This document shows positions 17,775-27,182 of a stretch of 64,000 bases of DNA, piece by piece; position 1 is the first letter of the stretch, and each line of letters begins with the position of its first letter. Source of the DNA: Atlantibacter subterraneus (GTDB taxonomy: Bacteria > Pseudomonadota > Gammaproteobacteria > Enterobacterales > Enterobacteriaceae); assembly GCF_027853245.1 (NCBI RefSeq), contig NZ_JAPTZM010000002.1; one strand, given 5' to 3'. The translations under genes and the position numbers were made by a program. The notes beneath the pieces were generated by a model, which saw only the letters and a list, made by a program, of their open reading frames with translations, was not told the origin of the DNA and did no database searches.

Positions 17775-18371
17775 TTAAGACACCAGATTGAGAGCGCGTC
17801 TCACCGGCGCGAAACTGCGGCGGTGATGTTCTGTCGCGCCGTGCTCAGCCAGCCTTTCCAGATGGAAGGCGGTAGGGTAGCCCTTGTGTTGAGCAAAACC
17901 GTATTGCGGGAAGCTGATGTCCAGCGCCGCCATTTCCGCATCGCGCGTAACTTTGGCAAGTATTGATGCTGCGCTGATTTCCGCCACCCGGCTATCGCCC
18001 TTGACCACCGCCATGGACGGCATCGGCAATTGCGGGCAGCGGTTTCCGTCGATCAGCACATATTCCGGCGTCACCGATAGCCCGGCAACCGCGCGCTGCA
18101 TCGCCAGCATGGTAGCGTGCAGAATATTCAGCTCGTCGATTTCGTGCGGCTCCGCCCGACCCAGGCTCCAGCACAGCGCTTTTTCTGTGATTTCATCGAA
18201 CAGCGCCAGGCGGCGTTTTTCCGATAATTTTTTTGAATCGGCAAGACCCAGGATGGGGCGGCTGGGATCTAAAATCACCGCCGCCGTGACCACTGCGCCC
18301 ACCAGCGGGCCGCGGCCCACTTCGTCGACCCCCGCCACCAGCTGGGTATGCGGATAGATAAATTCGATCAT
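17775..18371 (-). CDS. rnhB: Ribonuclease HII
   Basis: It cleaves RNA in RNA:DNA hybrids and removes single misincorporated ribonucleotides from DNA. The type 2 RNase H motif DEVGRGPLVG (residues 16-25) carries two of the acidic active-site residues, with the third in LIDGNR (about 108). It is 198 residues, as in E. coli. It overlaps lpxB by 4 bp. Confidence 0.97.
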   Translation of the reverse strand: MIEFIYPHTQLVAGVDEVGRGPLVGAVVTAAVILDPSRPILGLADSKKLSEKRRLALFDEITEKALCWSLGRAEPHEIDELNILHATMLAMQRAVAGLSVTPEYVLIDGNRCPQLPMPSMAVVKGDSRVAEISAASILAKVTRDAEMAALDISFPQYGFAQHKGYPTAFHLERLAEHGATEHHRRSFAPVRRALNLVS

Positions 18372-19516
18372 TGGGCTAACTCCAGTACCGCATCCGCCGC
18401 CTGCTCGTCGGCATTGCAGCGAATTTGCTGATGCAGCTGGCGGAAGGTTTCATGCATCTGTTCGCTCTTCGCGCCACGATCTAACAGCGGCAGCAATGCG
18501 GTATACAGGTTCTGCGGGGTGCATTCATCCTGAAGCAGTTCTTTAACCAGTTCACGCCGCGCCAGCAGATTGGGCAGCGAGACATAATCGGTTTTAACCA
18601 GGCGCTTCGCCAGCCAGAAGGTGAACGGTTTCATGCGATAGCCGACCACCATCGGGCACTTCGCCAGCATACACTCCAGCGCGGCGGTGCCCGACGCCAG
18701 CAGCGCGGCATCGCTGGCGATCATCGCTTCGCGCCCCATGCCATCCAGCAGGTGGATGTGCATGTCCGGCGCGACGTCCTGCTTAATCTTTTCAAACTGC
18801 TCGCGACGCTTCGCATTTACCAGCGGCACCACCACCTGCAAATCGGGGAAGCGTTCGCGCAACAGCAGCGCGGTTTTCAGGAAATCGGCGCTAAGCATTT
18901 CGACTTCCGCACCGCGGCTACCGGGTAACAAAGCCAGGCAGTGAGCATCTTCCGGGATGCCGAGCGTTGCTCTGGCCGCCTGTTTGTCCGGGTCCAGCGG
19001 CATCGCATCGGCCATGGTATGGCCAATAAACCGACACGGGACATTGAATCGATCGTAAAACGCTTTTTCGAAAGGCAGAAACGCCAGCACCAGGTCGGTG
19101 GCTCTGCCGATTTTGAAAACCCGTTTTTGACGCCACGCCCACACTGACGGGCTGACGTAATGAATGGTTTTAATACCCTGTTTTTTCAGGTTTCCTTCGA
19201 GGGTAATGTTGAAATCCGGCGCATCAATGCCGACAAACACGTCAGGCTTAAGCTCGGTGAAACGGCGGGTGAGATCGGCGCGAATATGCAGCAGGCGACG
19301 CAGGCGGCCCAGCACTTCCACCACGCCCATCACGGCCAGCTCTTCCATTTCGTACCAGGCTTCGCAGCCTTCTGCCTGCATACGCGGCCCGGCGACGCCC
19401 ACGAAGCGTGCGTCCGGAATGCGCGCTTTTAACGCGCGGATCAGGCCAGCACCAAGAATATCGCCGGAGGTTTCTCCGGCGACGAGGGCAATCGTTAAGG
19501 GTCGTTTTACAGCCAT
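18368..19516 (-). CDS. lpxB: Lipid-A-disaccharide synthase
   Basis: A GT19 glycosyltransferase that joins UDP-2,3-diacylglucosamine and lipid X to make the tetra-acylated disaccharide of lipid A; a peripheral inner-membrane enzyme of 382 residues. Conserved blocks include GETSGDILGAGLI at the N-terminus, IHYVSPSVWAWRQKR near 120 and LLPGSRGAEV near 200. It overlaps lpxA by 1 bp (TAATG) and rnhB by 4 bp, so all three are translationally coupled. Confidence 0.98.
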   Translation of the reverse strand: MAVKRPLTIALVAGETSGDILGAGLIRALKARIPDARFVGVAGPRMQAEGCEAWYEMEELAVMGVVEVLGRLRRLLHIRADLTRRFTELKPDVFVGIDAPDFNITLEGNLKKQGIKTIHYVSPSVWAWRQKRVFKIGRATDLVLAFLPFEKAFYDRFNVPCRFIGHTMADAMPLDPDKQAARATLGIPEDAHCLALLPGSRGAEVEMLSADFLKTALLLRERFPDLQVVVPLVNAKRREQFEKIKQDVAPDMHIHLLDGMGREAMIASDAALLASGTAALECMLAKCPMVVGYRMKPFTFWLAKRLVKTDYVSLPNLLARRELVKELLQDECTPQNLYTALLPLLDRGAKSEQMHETFRQLHQQIRCNADEQAADAVLELAQ

Positions 19517-20304
19517 TAACGAATCAGACCGCGCGTGGAACGTTCAAAGAACTCGGTAAACGCCTGCACTTCGGGATATTGTTCCGCCAGCGCAGCGATT
19601 TCCGGTTTTGCTTCATCCAGCGTTTTGCCGCTGCGGTACAGCAGTTTATACGCGTTGCGGATCGCGGTGATCGCTTCACGGCTAAAGCCGCGGCGCTTCA
19701 GCCCTTCGATGTTGACGCCAAACGGCGTCGCATGGTTACCCTGGGCAATCACATACGGCGGAACGTCCTGGGCGACACCAGAGCATCCGCCGACCATAAC
19801 GTGGGCACCAATGATGCAGAACTGATGAACTGCGGTCATACCGCCAATAATGGCGAAGTCGCCCAACGATACGTGCCCGGCCAGCGTTGCGTTGTTAGCC
19901 AGGATGCAGCGGTCGCCCACTGTGCAATCATGCGCTACGTGCGCGTTGATCATCAGCAGGTTATCGCTACCTACCTTCGTCAGGCCGCCGCCTTGCTCGG
20001 TTCCACGATGAATAGTGACGCTTTCGCGGATGCGGTTACGGTCGCCGATCTCCACACGGGTTGGTTCGCCAGCGTATTTTAGATCCTGGTTTACTTCGCC
20101 AATGGAAGCGAACTGATAGATCTCATTATCACGGCCAATTTTGGTATGGCCGTTAACGACGACATGAGACTTCAGAACAGTACCTTCACCGATCTCAACG
20201 TGTGGACCGACGATACAAAACGGACCAATGTGAACGTTAGCACCAATAATGGCACCGTCTTCCACAATGGCAGAGGGATGAACAAAGGCAGTTTTATCAA
20301 TCAC
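19516..20304 (-). CDS. lpxA: UDP-N-acetylglucosamine O-acyltransferase
   Basis: It transfers R-3-hydroxymyristate from ACP to the 3-OH of UDP-GlcNAc, the first step of lipid A synthesis. The left-handed beta-helix of hexapeptide repeats fills residues 1-190, with the catalytic histidine in NAHVAHDC (about 120-127). The C-terminal helical domain ends at residue 262, as in E. coli. It starts 3 bp after fabZ. Confidence 0.98.
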   Translation of the reverse strand: MIDKTAFVHPSAIVEDGAIIGANVHIGPFCIVGPHVEIGEGTVLKSHVVVNGHTKIGRDNEIYQFASIGEVNQDLKYAGEPTRVEIGDRNRIRESVTIHRGTEQGGGLTKVGSDNLLMINAHVAHDCTVGDRCILANNATLAGHVSLGDFAIIGGMTAVHQFCIIGAHVMVGGCSGVAQDVPPYVIAQGNHATPFGVNIEGLKRRGFSREAITAIRNAYKLLYRSGKTLDEAKPEIAALAEQYPEVQAFTEFFERSTRGLIR

Positions 20305-20307
20305 GTA

Positions 20308-20763
20308 TCAGCTCTCCCGGCTGCGCGCGCACATCATCGTCGCTTCGCAGACAACTTTGCCATCGACCAGTGCGACGCCCTTAAAGCGCGTCAGGCCGCG
20401 GCGGGTTTTCTCAAAGGTGACTTCCATAATCATCTGGTCGCCCGGCACAACCGGACGTTTAAAACGTGCTTCATCGATACCCGCAAAGTAGTAAAGCTCG
20501 CCCGGTTCCAGTTTACCCACGCTTTTGAATGCCAGGATACCGGTGGCCTGCGCCATCGCTTCCAGAATCAGCACACCTGGGAAAATCGGTTTACCAGGGA
20601 AATGGCCCTGGAAAAACGGTTCGTTTACCGTAACGTTTTTGACTGCCCGCAGGAAGCGACCTTCTTCAAAATCCAGCACGCGATCCACTAAAAGGAACGG
20701 GAAACGGTGCGGCAGAAGCTCTAAAATCTCTTCGATGTGCAGAGTATGAGTGTCAGTAGTCAA
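20308..20763 (-). CDS. fabZ: 3-hydroxyacyl-[ACP] dehydratase FabZ
   Basis: A hot-dog-fold dehydratase that removes water from 3-hydroxyacyl-ACP in fatty-acid elongation. It competes with LpxA and LpxD for hydroxymyristoyl-ACP. The catalytic His lies in QGHFPGKPIFPGV and the Glu in LEAMAQ (about residues 53-75). It is 151 residues and sits inside the lpxD-fabZ-lpxA-lpxB cluster. A long hairpin lies in the 114-bp gap before it. Confidence 0.98.
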   Translation of the reverse strand: MTTDTHTLHIEEILELLPHRFPFLLVDRVLDFEEGRFLRAVKNVTVNEPFFQGHFPGKPIFPGVLILEAMAQATGILAFKSVGKLEPGELYYFAGIDEARFKRPVVPGDQMIMEVTFEKTRRGLTRFKGVALVDGKVVCEATMMCARSRES

Positions 20764-20805
20764 GATACTGGTCCTGTCTAAATATACTAAATGGCAATAA
20801 TAACA

Positions 20806-20840
20806 CGGCCTGCGGCAATCCGGAGAATGCCAACAGGCCG
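20806..20840 (-). other. Long hairpin between lpxD and fabZ
   Basis: CGGCCTG (20834-20840 on the plus strand as CAGGCCG) pairs with CAGGCCG across an inner GGCA/TGCC stem and a loop of about 10 nt. No T run follows on the minus strand, so it is not an ordinary terminator. It could stabilise or process the mRNA, or attenuate weakly. The structure is visible; the role is inferred. Confidence 0.55.
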
Positions 20841-20877
20841 CTTAACTTTGTCGTTTGCAGGCGTTAGCCAGAGGGCG

Positions 20878-21903
20878 TTATTCGTCTTTAATGACTTTCC
20901 GCTCAACAGCTTTCAGGCGTTTATTCATTTCATCAATGTTCATTACCAACGCTGCTGTTTTACGCCAAACCTTATTCGGCTGTAGCGGAATACCTGAAGA
21001 GTACACGCCAGGCTCGGAAATAGGACGCATCACCATGCCCATACCGGTCACGGTAACTTTGTCACAAATTTCCATATGACCGTTGATCACGCTGGCACCG
21101 CCAATCATGCAGTAACGGCCAATTTTCAGGCTGCCCGCCATGATGACGCCGCCCGCAACTGCGGTATTGTCGCCAATCACGACGTTATGCGCAATCTGGC
21201 ACTGGTTATCAATGATCACGCCGTTGCCGATAAGGGTGTCATCCAGCGCGCCACGGTCGATGGTGGTGCATGCGCCGATCTCAACGCGATCGCCGATAAT
21301 CACCCGGCCAAGCTGAGGGATCTTAATCCAGTTACCACGATCGTTAGCGTAGCCAAAGCCATCCGCGCCGATCACTGTGCTGGACTGGATCAGGCACTGT
21401 TCGCCGATCTGGATTTCATGATAGATGGTGACATTCGCCCACAGACGCGAACCCGCGCCAATGCGTGAATTTTTGCCCACGAAGCAACCCGCGCCGATAA
21501 TGACGTTATCGCCCAGCTCAACGCCGGATTCGATCACCGCATTCGCGCCAACAGAGACGTTGTTGCCCAGCTTCGCGCTGGCGTCAATCACTGCGCTGGG
21601 TGCGATATTCTGCGCAGGCTGAGGCGTGGTATCAAGAATTTGGGCCATACGCGCATAGGTCAGATAGGGATTTTTCACTACCAGCGCCGCGCTTTTGGCA
21701 AAAGGAAGATCGTCTGCGGCCATCACAACGGCTGACGCCTGGCATGCAGCCAGATGGTCACGGTAACGGGGGTTTACCATGAAGGTGATTTGCCCCTCAC
21801 CCGCAGACTGCATTGAAGCGACGCCGGTGATGACGATATCGCCATCACCGTGCAGTTCTGCATCCAACTGTTGGGCTAAATCAGCCAGTCGAATTGAAGG
21901 CAT
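20878..21903 (-). CDS. lpxD: UDP-3-O-(3-hydroxymyristoyl)glucosamine N-acyltransferase
   Basis: It adds the second hydroxymyristoyl chain in lipid A synthesis. The N-terminal uridine-binding domain (about 1-100) is followed by a left-handed beta-helix (about 100-290) with the catalytic His in QIAHNVV (about 239), and a C-terminal helix. It is 341 residues, as in E. coli. The gene begins 3 bp after skp ends. Confidence 0.98.
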   Translation of the reverse strand: MPSIRLADLAQQLDAELHGDGDIVITGVASMQSAGEGQITFMVNPRYRDHLAACQASAVVMAADDLPFAKSAALVVKNPYLTYARMAQILDTTPQPAQNIAPSAVIDASAKLGNNVSVGANAVIESGVELGDNVIIGAGCFVGKNSRIGAGSRLWANVTIYHEIQIGEQCLIQSSTVIGADGFGYANDRGNWIKIPQLGRVIIGDRVEIGACTTIDRGALDDTLIGNGVIIDNQCQIAHNVVIGDNTAVAGGVIMAGSLKIGRYCMIGGASVINGHMEICDKVTVTGMGMVMRPISEPGVYSSGIPLQPNKVWRKTAALVMNIDEMNKRLKAVERKVIKDE

Positions 21904-21906
21904 TAC

Positions 21907-22401
21907 TTATTTAACCTGTTTCAGTACATCAGCGGTGATGTCTTTCACATCGCTACCGTTATAAACAACGGTATTGGCGTCCAGCACCAGATCGACATCC
22001 TGGTCGGCAGCAACTTTCTTCACAGCTGCCTGAATACGGGAAACCAGTTTGCCGCGTTCTTCATTAGAACGGCGCGCACGATCCTGCTCGAACTGCTGGG
22101 CTTTAGTACCGAAAGCCTGGCGCTGAGTCATGATGTCTTTTTCCAGTTTGGTACGATCGCTCGCCTTCATCGTGGAACCATCACGCTGTAAACGCTGCAT
22201 TTTGGCCTGCAGATCGCTTTCCTGACGTTGCAGCTCGCTGCCACGGCTTTTGAACTCATTTTCCAGCGTTTTAGATACGCCCGTGTTCTGAGCAACCTGC
22301 TGAAACAGATTTTGCATGTTAACAACTGCAACTTTATCAGCCGCCTGAGCAGACGCTGCCATTGCTAAACTGAGACCTGCAGCACATAACCACTTTTTCA
22401 C
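21907..22401 (-). CDS. skp: Periplasmic chaperone Skp
   Basis: A homotrimeric periplasmic chaperone that holds unfolded outer-membrane proteins on the way to the Bam complex. A signal peptide (MKKWLCAAGLSLAMAASAQA) precedes a small body and long coiled-coil tentacles (about 45-130) rich in Gln/Arg/Lys/Glu. It is 164 residues, three more than E. coli Skp; the extra residues fall near the RLQRDGSTMK turn at the tentacle tip. It follows bamA, its functional partner. Confidence 0.97.
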   Translation of the reverse strand: MKKWLCAAGLSLAMAASAQAADKVAVVNMQNLFQQVAQNTGVSKTLENEFKSRGSELQRQESDLQAKMQRLQRDGSTMKASDRTKLEKDIMTQRQAFGTKAQQFEQDRARRSNEERGKLVSRIQAAVKKVAADQDVDLVLDANTVVYNGSDVKDITADVLKQVK

Positions 22402-22520
22402 AATAAACTCCTTACCATCCCATTAGTACCCGAAGGTACCGTTCTTTGCGTGGCCTGACGGGTGAAACACCCGCCAAAAGTCATCGCTACACTGCTAATG
22501 CATTCCTTCGCAACAAACAA

Positions 22521-24917
22521 TTACCAGGTCTTACCGATGTTAAACTGGAACTGTTCTGCACTGTCTCCATCATACTTTTTAAACGGCTGCGCATAAGAGA
22601 ACACCAATGGACCCAACGGTGACATCCACTGCAAGGCAATACCCGCAGACATACGGATGTTGGCGGGATCGCTGTAGTCCGGAACGCCTGCCGCACGCAT
22701 TTCAGCGGTGTTATCCCAGTTGGTATCCCATACGGTACCCGCATCAACAAACAGCGAGGTACGTACCGAGTTGGCATATTTATCGCTGAGGAACGGCGTC
22801 GGGGTGATGAATTCCAGGCTGGCGACACCCATCGCGTTCCCGCCTACCGCATCATCAGATGAACAGTATGCGCTATTTTCGCAGTTATCCTCATTCGGAC
22901 CTTTATAAACTGCTTTAGGACCAATGTTGTTTGACTGGAAACCACGTACGGTACTGGAACCGCCTGCATAGAAGTTTTCATAGAACGGCATCTCTTTGCC
23001 GCCCAGACCATCGCCATAGCCCCAACGGGTACGTCCCAGGACCACCCATTTATGGTCATCATCAATCGGCACATAGGTCGCCGTATCGAGAGTGAGTTTA
23101 TAGAACTCGTTATCTGAACCTGGAATGGTCACTTTACCGTTCAGGTTAACGCGCGAACCTTCGGTCGGGAAGAAACCGCGATCCAGCTTGTTATAAGTCC
23201 AGCCGTAGTTAAAGGTGAAATCGTCGGCGGTAAAGCCGCGATCGCTACCGTCTTTCTGACCGAGCGAATCAAGATAACGATCCATCGCAACCTGCGGCTG
23301 CATGTTGGACAGGTCGTTATGGACATAGCCTACGCCTGCACGCAACGTGTTGTATTCGTTAATCGGGAAGCCCAGCGTGCCATCTACACCATAACTTTTG
23401 TTGGTATAGGAGGACAGATCGGCGTCATCCGCTTTAAAGTCGTTATAGAAAATGCGTCCGCCAAGACTAACACCATCCACGGTGAAGTACGGGTTAGTGA
23501 CGGAGAATTCAGAATAGGTCTGATAATCGTTTTTGGTGCCGTTAATGCCGACAGAATAGCCGGTACCTAACCAGTTATCCTGCTGTACGCCAACCTGGAA
23601 GCTGACGCCGCTTTCGGTACCGTAGCCCACACCAAAGTTAAAGCTACCGGTGTTACGTTCTTTGACTTTATAGACCACGTCTACCTGATCCGGCTGGCCC
23701 GGCACACGCTGGGTGTCGGTGTCCACGGTTTCAAAGTAGCCCAGGCGGTTCAGACGCTCTTTACCCTGATCGACCAGATCGCTGCCCAGCCATGCGCCTT
23801 CCATCTGGCGCATTTCACGACGCAGGACTTCATCTTTAGAGGTGTCGTTGCCTTCAAAACGGATTTTGCGCACGTAGAAGCGGTTACCCGAGTCCACGTT
23901 GACATGCAGTTTAACCGTTTTGTCATTCTCGTTAATTTCAGGCTGTGTCTGCACGCGCGGGTAGGCATAGCCATAGCGACCAAGAAGCTTTTTAATGTCG
24001 TCTTCCATTTTGGTCACTTTGGTGCCGTTGTAGAGCTCGCCCGGCTGCATTTTGGTCAGCGTTTCGATTTCCGCAGAGTGGCCGGCCAGGTTGCCGCTAA
24101 CTTCAACGCCAGAGATTTTGTACTGTTCGCCTTCGGTGACGTTAACGGTCACGTAGATGCTCTTTTTGTCCGGCGTCAGGCTGACCTGAGTCGAATCAAT
24201 ATTGAAGCGCGCATAGCCGCGATCCAGATAGTAGCTGCGCAGGGTTTCAAGGTCGCCTTGCAATTTTTGCTTCTGGTATTTACGGTCGCCCACCACGTTC
24301 CACCACGGCACTTCATCACGCAGTTGGAAGTGAGAGATCAGCTCTTCGGTGGTAAACGCGTGATTGCCCACGATGTTGATTTGCTGGATGGTGGCGGAAA
24401 CGCCTTCCTGGAACACCAGTTTCAAATCCACGCGGTTACGCGGCAGCGGGGTCACAACGGCTTTTACGCTGGCGCTGTATTTACCCACGCTGTAGTAGAA
24501 ATCTTCCAGTCCTTTTTCGATATCGGAAAGGGTGGTGCGGTCGAGAGATTCACCGACGCGAACGCCGGAAGCCTCCAGGTTCTGCTTCAGCATGTCGTCT
24601 TTAACCGACTTGTTGCCGGAGAACGTGATGCTGGCAATGGTCGGCCGTTCTTTTACCTGAACAAGCAGCGTGTCGCCGTCGCGCAGTACGCGAACGTCTT
24701 CAAAGTTGCCTGTGGCAAAGAGCGAACGGATCGTGTTACTGATGTCTTCATCATTAACCGTATCACCGACGCGGACCGGCATGCTGAGGAGGGCCGCACC
24801 AACGGCGACTCGCTGCAGTCCTTCGAAATGAATATCTCTCACTACGAAACCGTCTGCACCGTATACAGTAGCGCTGCTGAACAGCAGCGACGCTATGAGC
24901 AATTTTTTAATCGCCAT
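22521..24917 (-). CDS. bamA: Outer-membrane protein assembly factor BamA
   Basis: The central Omp85-family insertase. Signal peptide (1-20), five POTRA domains (about 21-420) and a 16-strand beta-barrel with the VRGF motif of loop 6 (GGSSTVRGFQSNN). The protein ends in FQFNIGKTW, with the terminal aromatic residue used for assembly. It is 798 residues against 810 in E. coli; the difference lies in barrel loops. It lies downstream of rseP and upstream of skp, an order conserved in enterobacteria. Confidence 0.98.
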   Translation of the reverse strand: MAIKKLLIASLLFSSATVYGADGFVVRDIHFEGLQRVAVGAALLSMPVRVGDTVNDEDISNTIRSLFATGNFEDVRVLRDGDTLLVQVKERPTIASITFSGNKSVKDDMLKQNLEASGVRVGESLDRTTLSDIEKGLEDFYYSVGKYSASVKAVVTPLPRNRVDLKLVFQEGVSATIQQINIVGNHAFTTEELISHFQLRDEVPWWNVVGDRKYQKQKLQGDLETLRSYYLDRGYARFNIDSTQVSLTPDKKSIYVTVNVTEGEQYKISGVEVSGNLAGHSAEIETLTKMQPGELYNGTKVTKMEDDIKKLLGRYGYAYPRVQTQPEINENDKTVKLHVNVDSGNRFYVRKIRFEGNDTSKDEVLRREMRQMEGAWLGSDLVDQGKERLNRLGYFETVDTDTQRVPGQPDQVDVVYKVKERNTGSFNFGVGYGTESGVSFQVGVQQDNWLGTGYSVGINGTKNDYQTYSEFSVTNPYFTVDGVSLGGRIFYNDFKADDADLSSYTNKSYGVDGTLGFPINEYNTLRAGVGYVHNDLSNMQPQVAMDRYLDSLGQKDGSDRGFTADDFTFNYGWTYNKLDRGFFPTEGSRVNLNGKVTIPGSDNEFYKLTLDTATYVPIDDDHKWVVLGRTRWGYGDGLGGKEMPFYENFYAGGSSTVRGFQSNNIGPKAVYKGPNEDNCENSAYCSSDDAVGGNAMGVASLEFITPTPFLSDKYANSVRTSLFVDAGTVWDTNWDNTAEMRAAGVPDYSDPANIRMSAGIALQWMSPLGPLVFSYAQPFKKYDGDSAEQFQFNIGKTW

Positions 24918-24948
24918 CGTTGTAATGCGCTCTTCCTAACCTGGCTCT

Positions 24949-26301
24949 CTATAACCGAGAGAAATCATTGAAAAGTGCAAGCCCCATTAACAGCACCAGC
25001 AAAATAGAGCCAATGCGATAACTAAAGTCTTGAACTCGCTCGGAAACCGGCCCGCCCTTCAGCTTCTCTATCGCTAAAAAGAGCAAATGCCCACCGTCCA
25101 AAACGGGTAACGGGAACAGATTGATAATCCCTAAGTTCACGCTTATCAGCGCTAAGAACATCAGGTAATAAATCAACCCATACTCCGCTGACATCCCTGC
25201 CCCTTGAGCAATCGAAATTGGCCCACTGAGGTTGTTCAGTTTGACATCACCGGTTATCAATTTCCCCAGCATATTGACCGTCAGCTTCATCAACTGCCAG
25301 GTTTTGTCCGTGGCTTCGATGATAGCGGCAAACGGCCCATACTGGCGCACTGTTTTATACTCTTCTGGCAGCGGGATCACTTTCGGCACCACGCCGGCAA
25401 ACCCTTCCGCCTTCCCACTACCGGCTTTTGTATCCGGAATCAGGGTCAATGACAAGGGACTCCCCTGCCGTTCAATTTCTACCGCCAGCTTTTGCGCCGG
25501 GTTGTCGCGCACCAGCGTGACAAAGCTCATCCAGTTTGCCAGCGGCTGACCATCGACTTTAACGATCCTGTCGCCCGCTTGCAAACCCGCTTTGCTGGCG
25601 GCTGAATCAGCCTGGACTTCAGCCAGCACCGGTTCAATCTTCGGCCCGTAAGGTCTGATGCCTAAAGACGCCACCGGATCTTCTTTATCGGGCTCAAAAT
25701 GCCAGTTCTTGAGATCCAGCATTTTATTGGTTTGTTGCGTACTGCCAAACGGCCCCACGCCCAACGTCACGCTGTCATCGCCGATTTTCGCCACCAGCTC
25801 AAGACGAACGCTATCCCAGTCAGGCGTTTCGATACCCTCAACGGACTTAAGTTCCATGCCTGGCGCAATTTGTGCCTGCGCCGCGATGGAGTTGGGCGTT
25901 ATTTCACCAATTACTGGCTTAACGCTGGGAATACCGATCATGAAAACCAGCCAGTAGGCAACAATAGCAAACAGGAAGTTTGCTATCGGACCTGCGGCGA
26001 TGATCGCCGCACGCTGGCCGACGGTTTTGTTGTTGAACGCCTGATGACGCATTTCCGGAATAACCGTTTCAACGCGCTCATCCAGCATTTTGACATATCC
26101 CCCGAGAGGGATAACGGCGATAACGTATTCTGTGCCCTGGCGGTCGGTGCGTCGCCACAGGGCTTTACCGAAGCCGATGGAGAAGCGCTCAACGCGAACG
26201 CCCGCTTTGCGAGCCACCCAGAAATGGCCAAACTCATGCACGGTAATAAGAACACCCAGCGCGATGATAAAAGCGGCCAAATTCCAGAGAATGCTCAGCA
26301 T
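24949..26301 (-). CDS. rseP: Site-2 intramembrane zinc protease RseP
   Basis: It cuts RseA within the membrane to release sigma-E and clears signal-peptide remnants. The zinc site HEFGH is at residues 22-26 in the first transmembrane helix, and the third ligand lies in PLPVLDGGHL (about 397-406). Two tandem PDZ domains occupy about 125-310. It is 450 residues. It sits between cdsA and bamA. Confidence 0.98.
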   Translation of the reverse strand: MLSILWNLAAFIIALGVLITVHEFGHFWVARKAGVRVERFSIGFGKALWRRTDRQGTEYVIAVIPLGGYVKMLDERVETVIPEMRHQAFNNKTVGQRAAIIAAGPIANFLFAIVAYWLVFMIGIPSVKPVIGEITPNSIAAQAQIAPGMELKSVEGIETPDWDSVRLELVAKIGDDSVTLGVGPFGSTQQTNKMLDLKNWHFEPDKEDPVASLGIRPYGPKIEPVLAEVQADSAASKAGLQAGDRIVKVDGQPLANWMSFVTLVRDNPAQKLAVEIERQGSPLSLTLIPDTKAGSGKAEGFAGVVPKVIPLPEEYKTVRQYGPFAAIIEATDKTWQLMKLTVNMLGKLITGDVKLNNLSGPISIAQGAGMSAEYGLIYYLMFLALISVNLGIINLFPLPVLDGGHLLFLAIEKLKGGPVSERVQDFSYRIGSILLVLLMGLALFNDFSRL

Positions 26302-26312
26302 AGATTATTCCG

Positions 26313-27170
26313 TTAAATCGTTCTGAAAACTAACAGCATCAGACACGCGAACACCGGCACGGCAGCGGTCAGGCTGTCGATGCGATCGAGGATCCCGCCG
26401 TGGCCGGGAATGAGGTTCCCACTGTCTTTAATACCCGCTTCGCGTTTAAACATACTTTCAGTGAGATCGCCCAATACCGAAGCCAACGCAGCAACCACTG
26501 AGCATATCAGCAAAGTCGATGGTGCGACTTCAAGATTCACCACCACGCCATAAATCCAGGATATCACCGCAGCGGTAAACAGGCCGCCAATAAAGCCCTG
26601 CCAGGTTTTACCGGGCGATACCTTAGGCGCAAGCTTATGTTTACCAAACAGTTTGCCGAACATATAGGCACCGGAATCTGCGCCCCAAACCAGAATCATT
26701 ACGTACAGCAGCCAGATAGCGCCGTAGTAATGGTTGGCTTCATAATGCCAGCCGCGCAGCGCCACCATGCCCCAAAAAAACGGCACGATGGTCATTAATC
26801 CGAAAGCCAGCCGCAGAGCTTTAGAATTGCGCCAGAACGCGGCGGATGCAGGATAAAAAAGCACCAGCAACAAGGCGACAACCCACCAGAAAAGGGACAG
26901 CCACAATGAGCCCTCAACGACCGCAATATCGACGCCATAGTGGTATTCGGGCAGCGTGAATAACATTAGCGCAAGCAGCAGGCCACACAGCACCGCCAGC
27001 CACACCCGTTGCGTACGGTTAACAAACCCGCTCAGTTGCCCCCACTCCCAGGCCGCCAGCATGCATACCACCAGCGTGGTGATTGCAAAGCCAATCAGCG
27101 GCAAAAAGAACAGTGCGGCAATGACGACCGGAATTAAAATGAAAGCAGAAATCAGGCGATACTTCAGCAA
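26313..27170 (-). CDS. cdsA: Phosphatidate cytidylyltransferase
   Basis: An inner-membrane enzyme that makes CDP-diacylglycerol from phosphatidate and CTP for all phospholipids. It has about eight hydrophobic segments and the C-terminal signature ending in SMFKREAGIKDSGNLIPGHGGILDRIDS (about 238-265). It is 285 residues, as in E. coli. It starts 12 bp after ispU and is followed 11 bp later by rseP. Confidence 0.98.
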   Translation of the reverse strand: MLKYRLISAFILIPVVIAALFFLPLIGFAITTLVVCMLAAWEWGQLSGFVNRTQRVWLAVLCGLLLALMLFTLPEYHYGVDIAVVEGSLWLSLFWWVVALLLVLFYPASAAFWRNSKALRLAFGLMTIVPFFWGMVALRGWHYEANHYYGAIWLLYVMILVWGADSGAYMFGKLFGKHKLAPKVSPGKTWQGFIGGLFTAAVISWIYGVVVNLEVAPSTLLICSVVAALASVLGDLTESMFKREAGIKDSGNLIPGHGGILDRIDSLTAAVPVFACLMLLVFRTI

Positions 27171-27182
27171 AAGCTACCCCCA

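Noticed and set aside
22459..22473. Small hairpin CGGGTG-AAA-CACCCG between bamA and skp
   Set aside because: The stem is short and has no T run; it cannot be distinguished from chance.
23904..24971. 355-codon open frame antisense to bamA
   Set aside because: A shadow of bamA codons, with no supporting motif.
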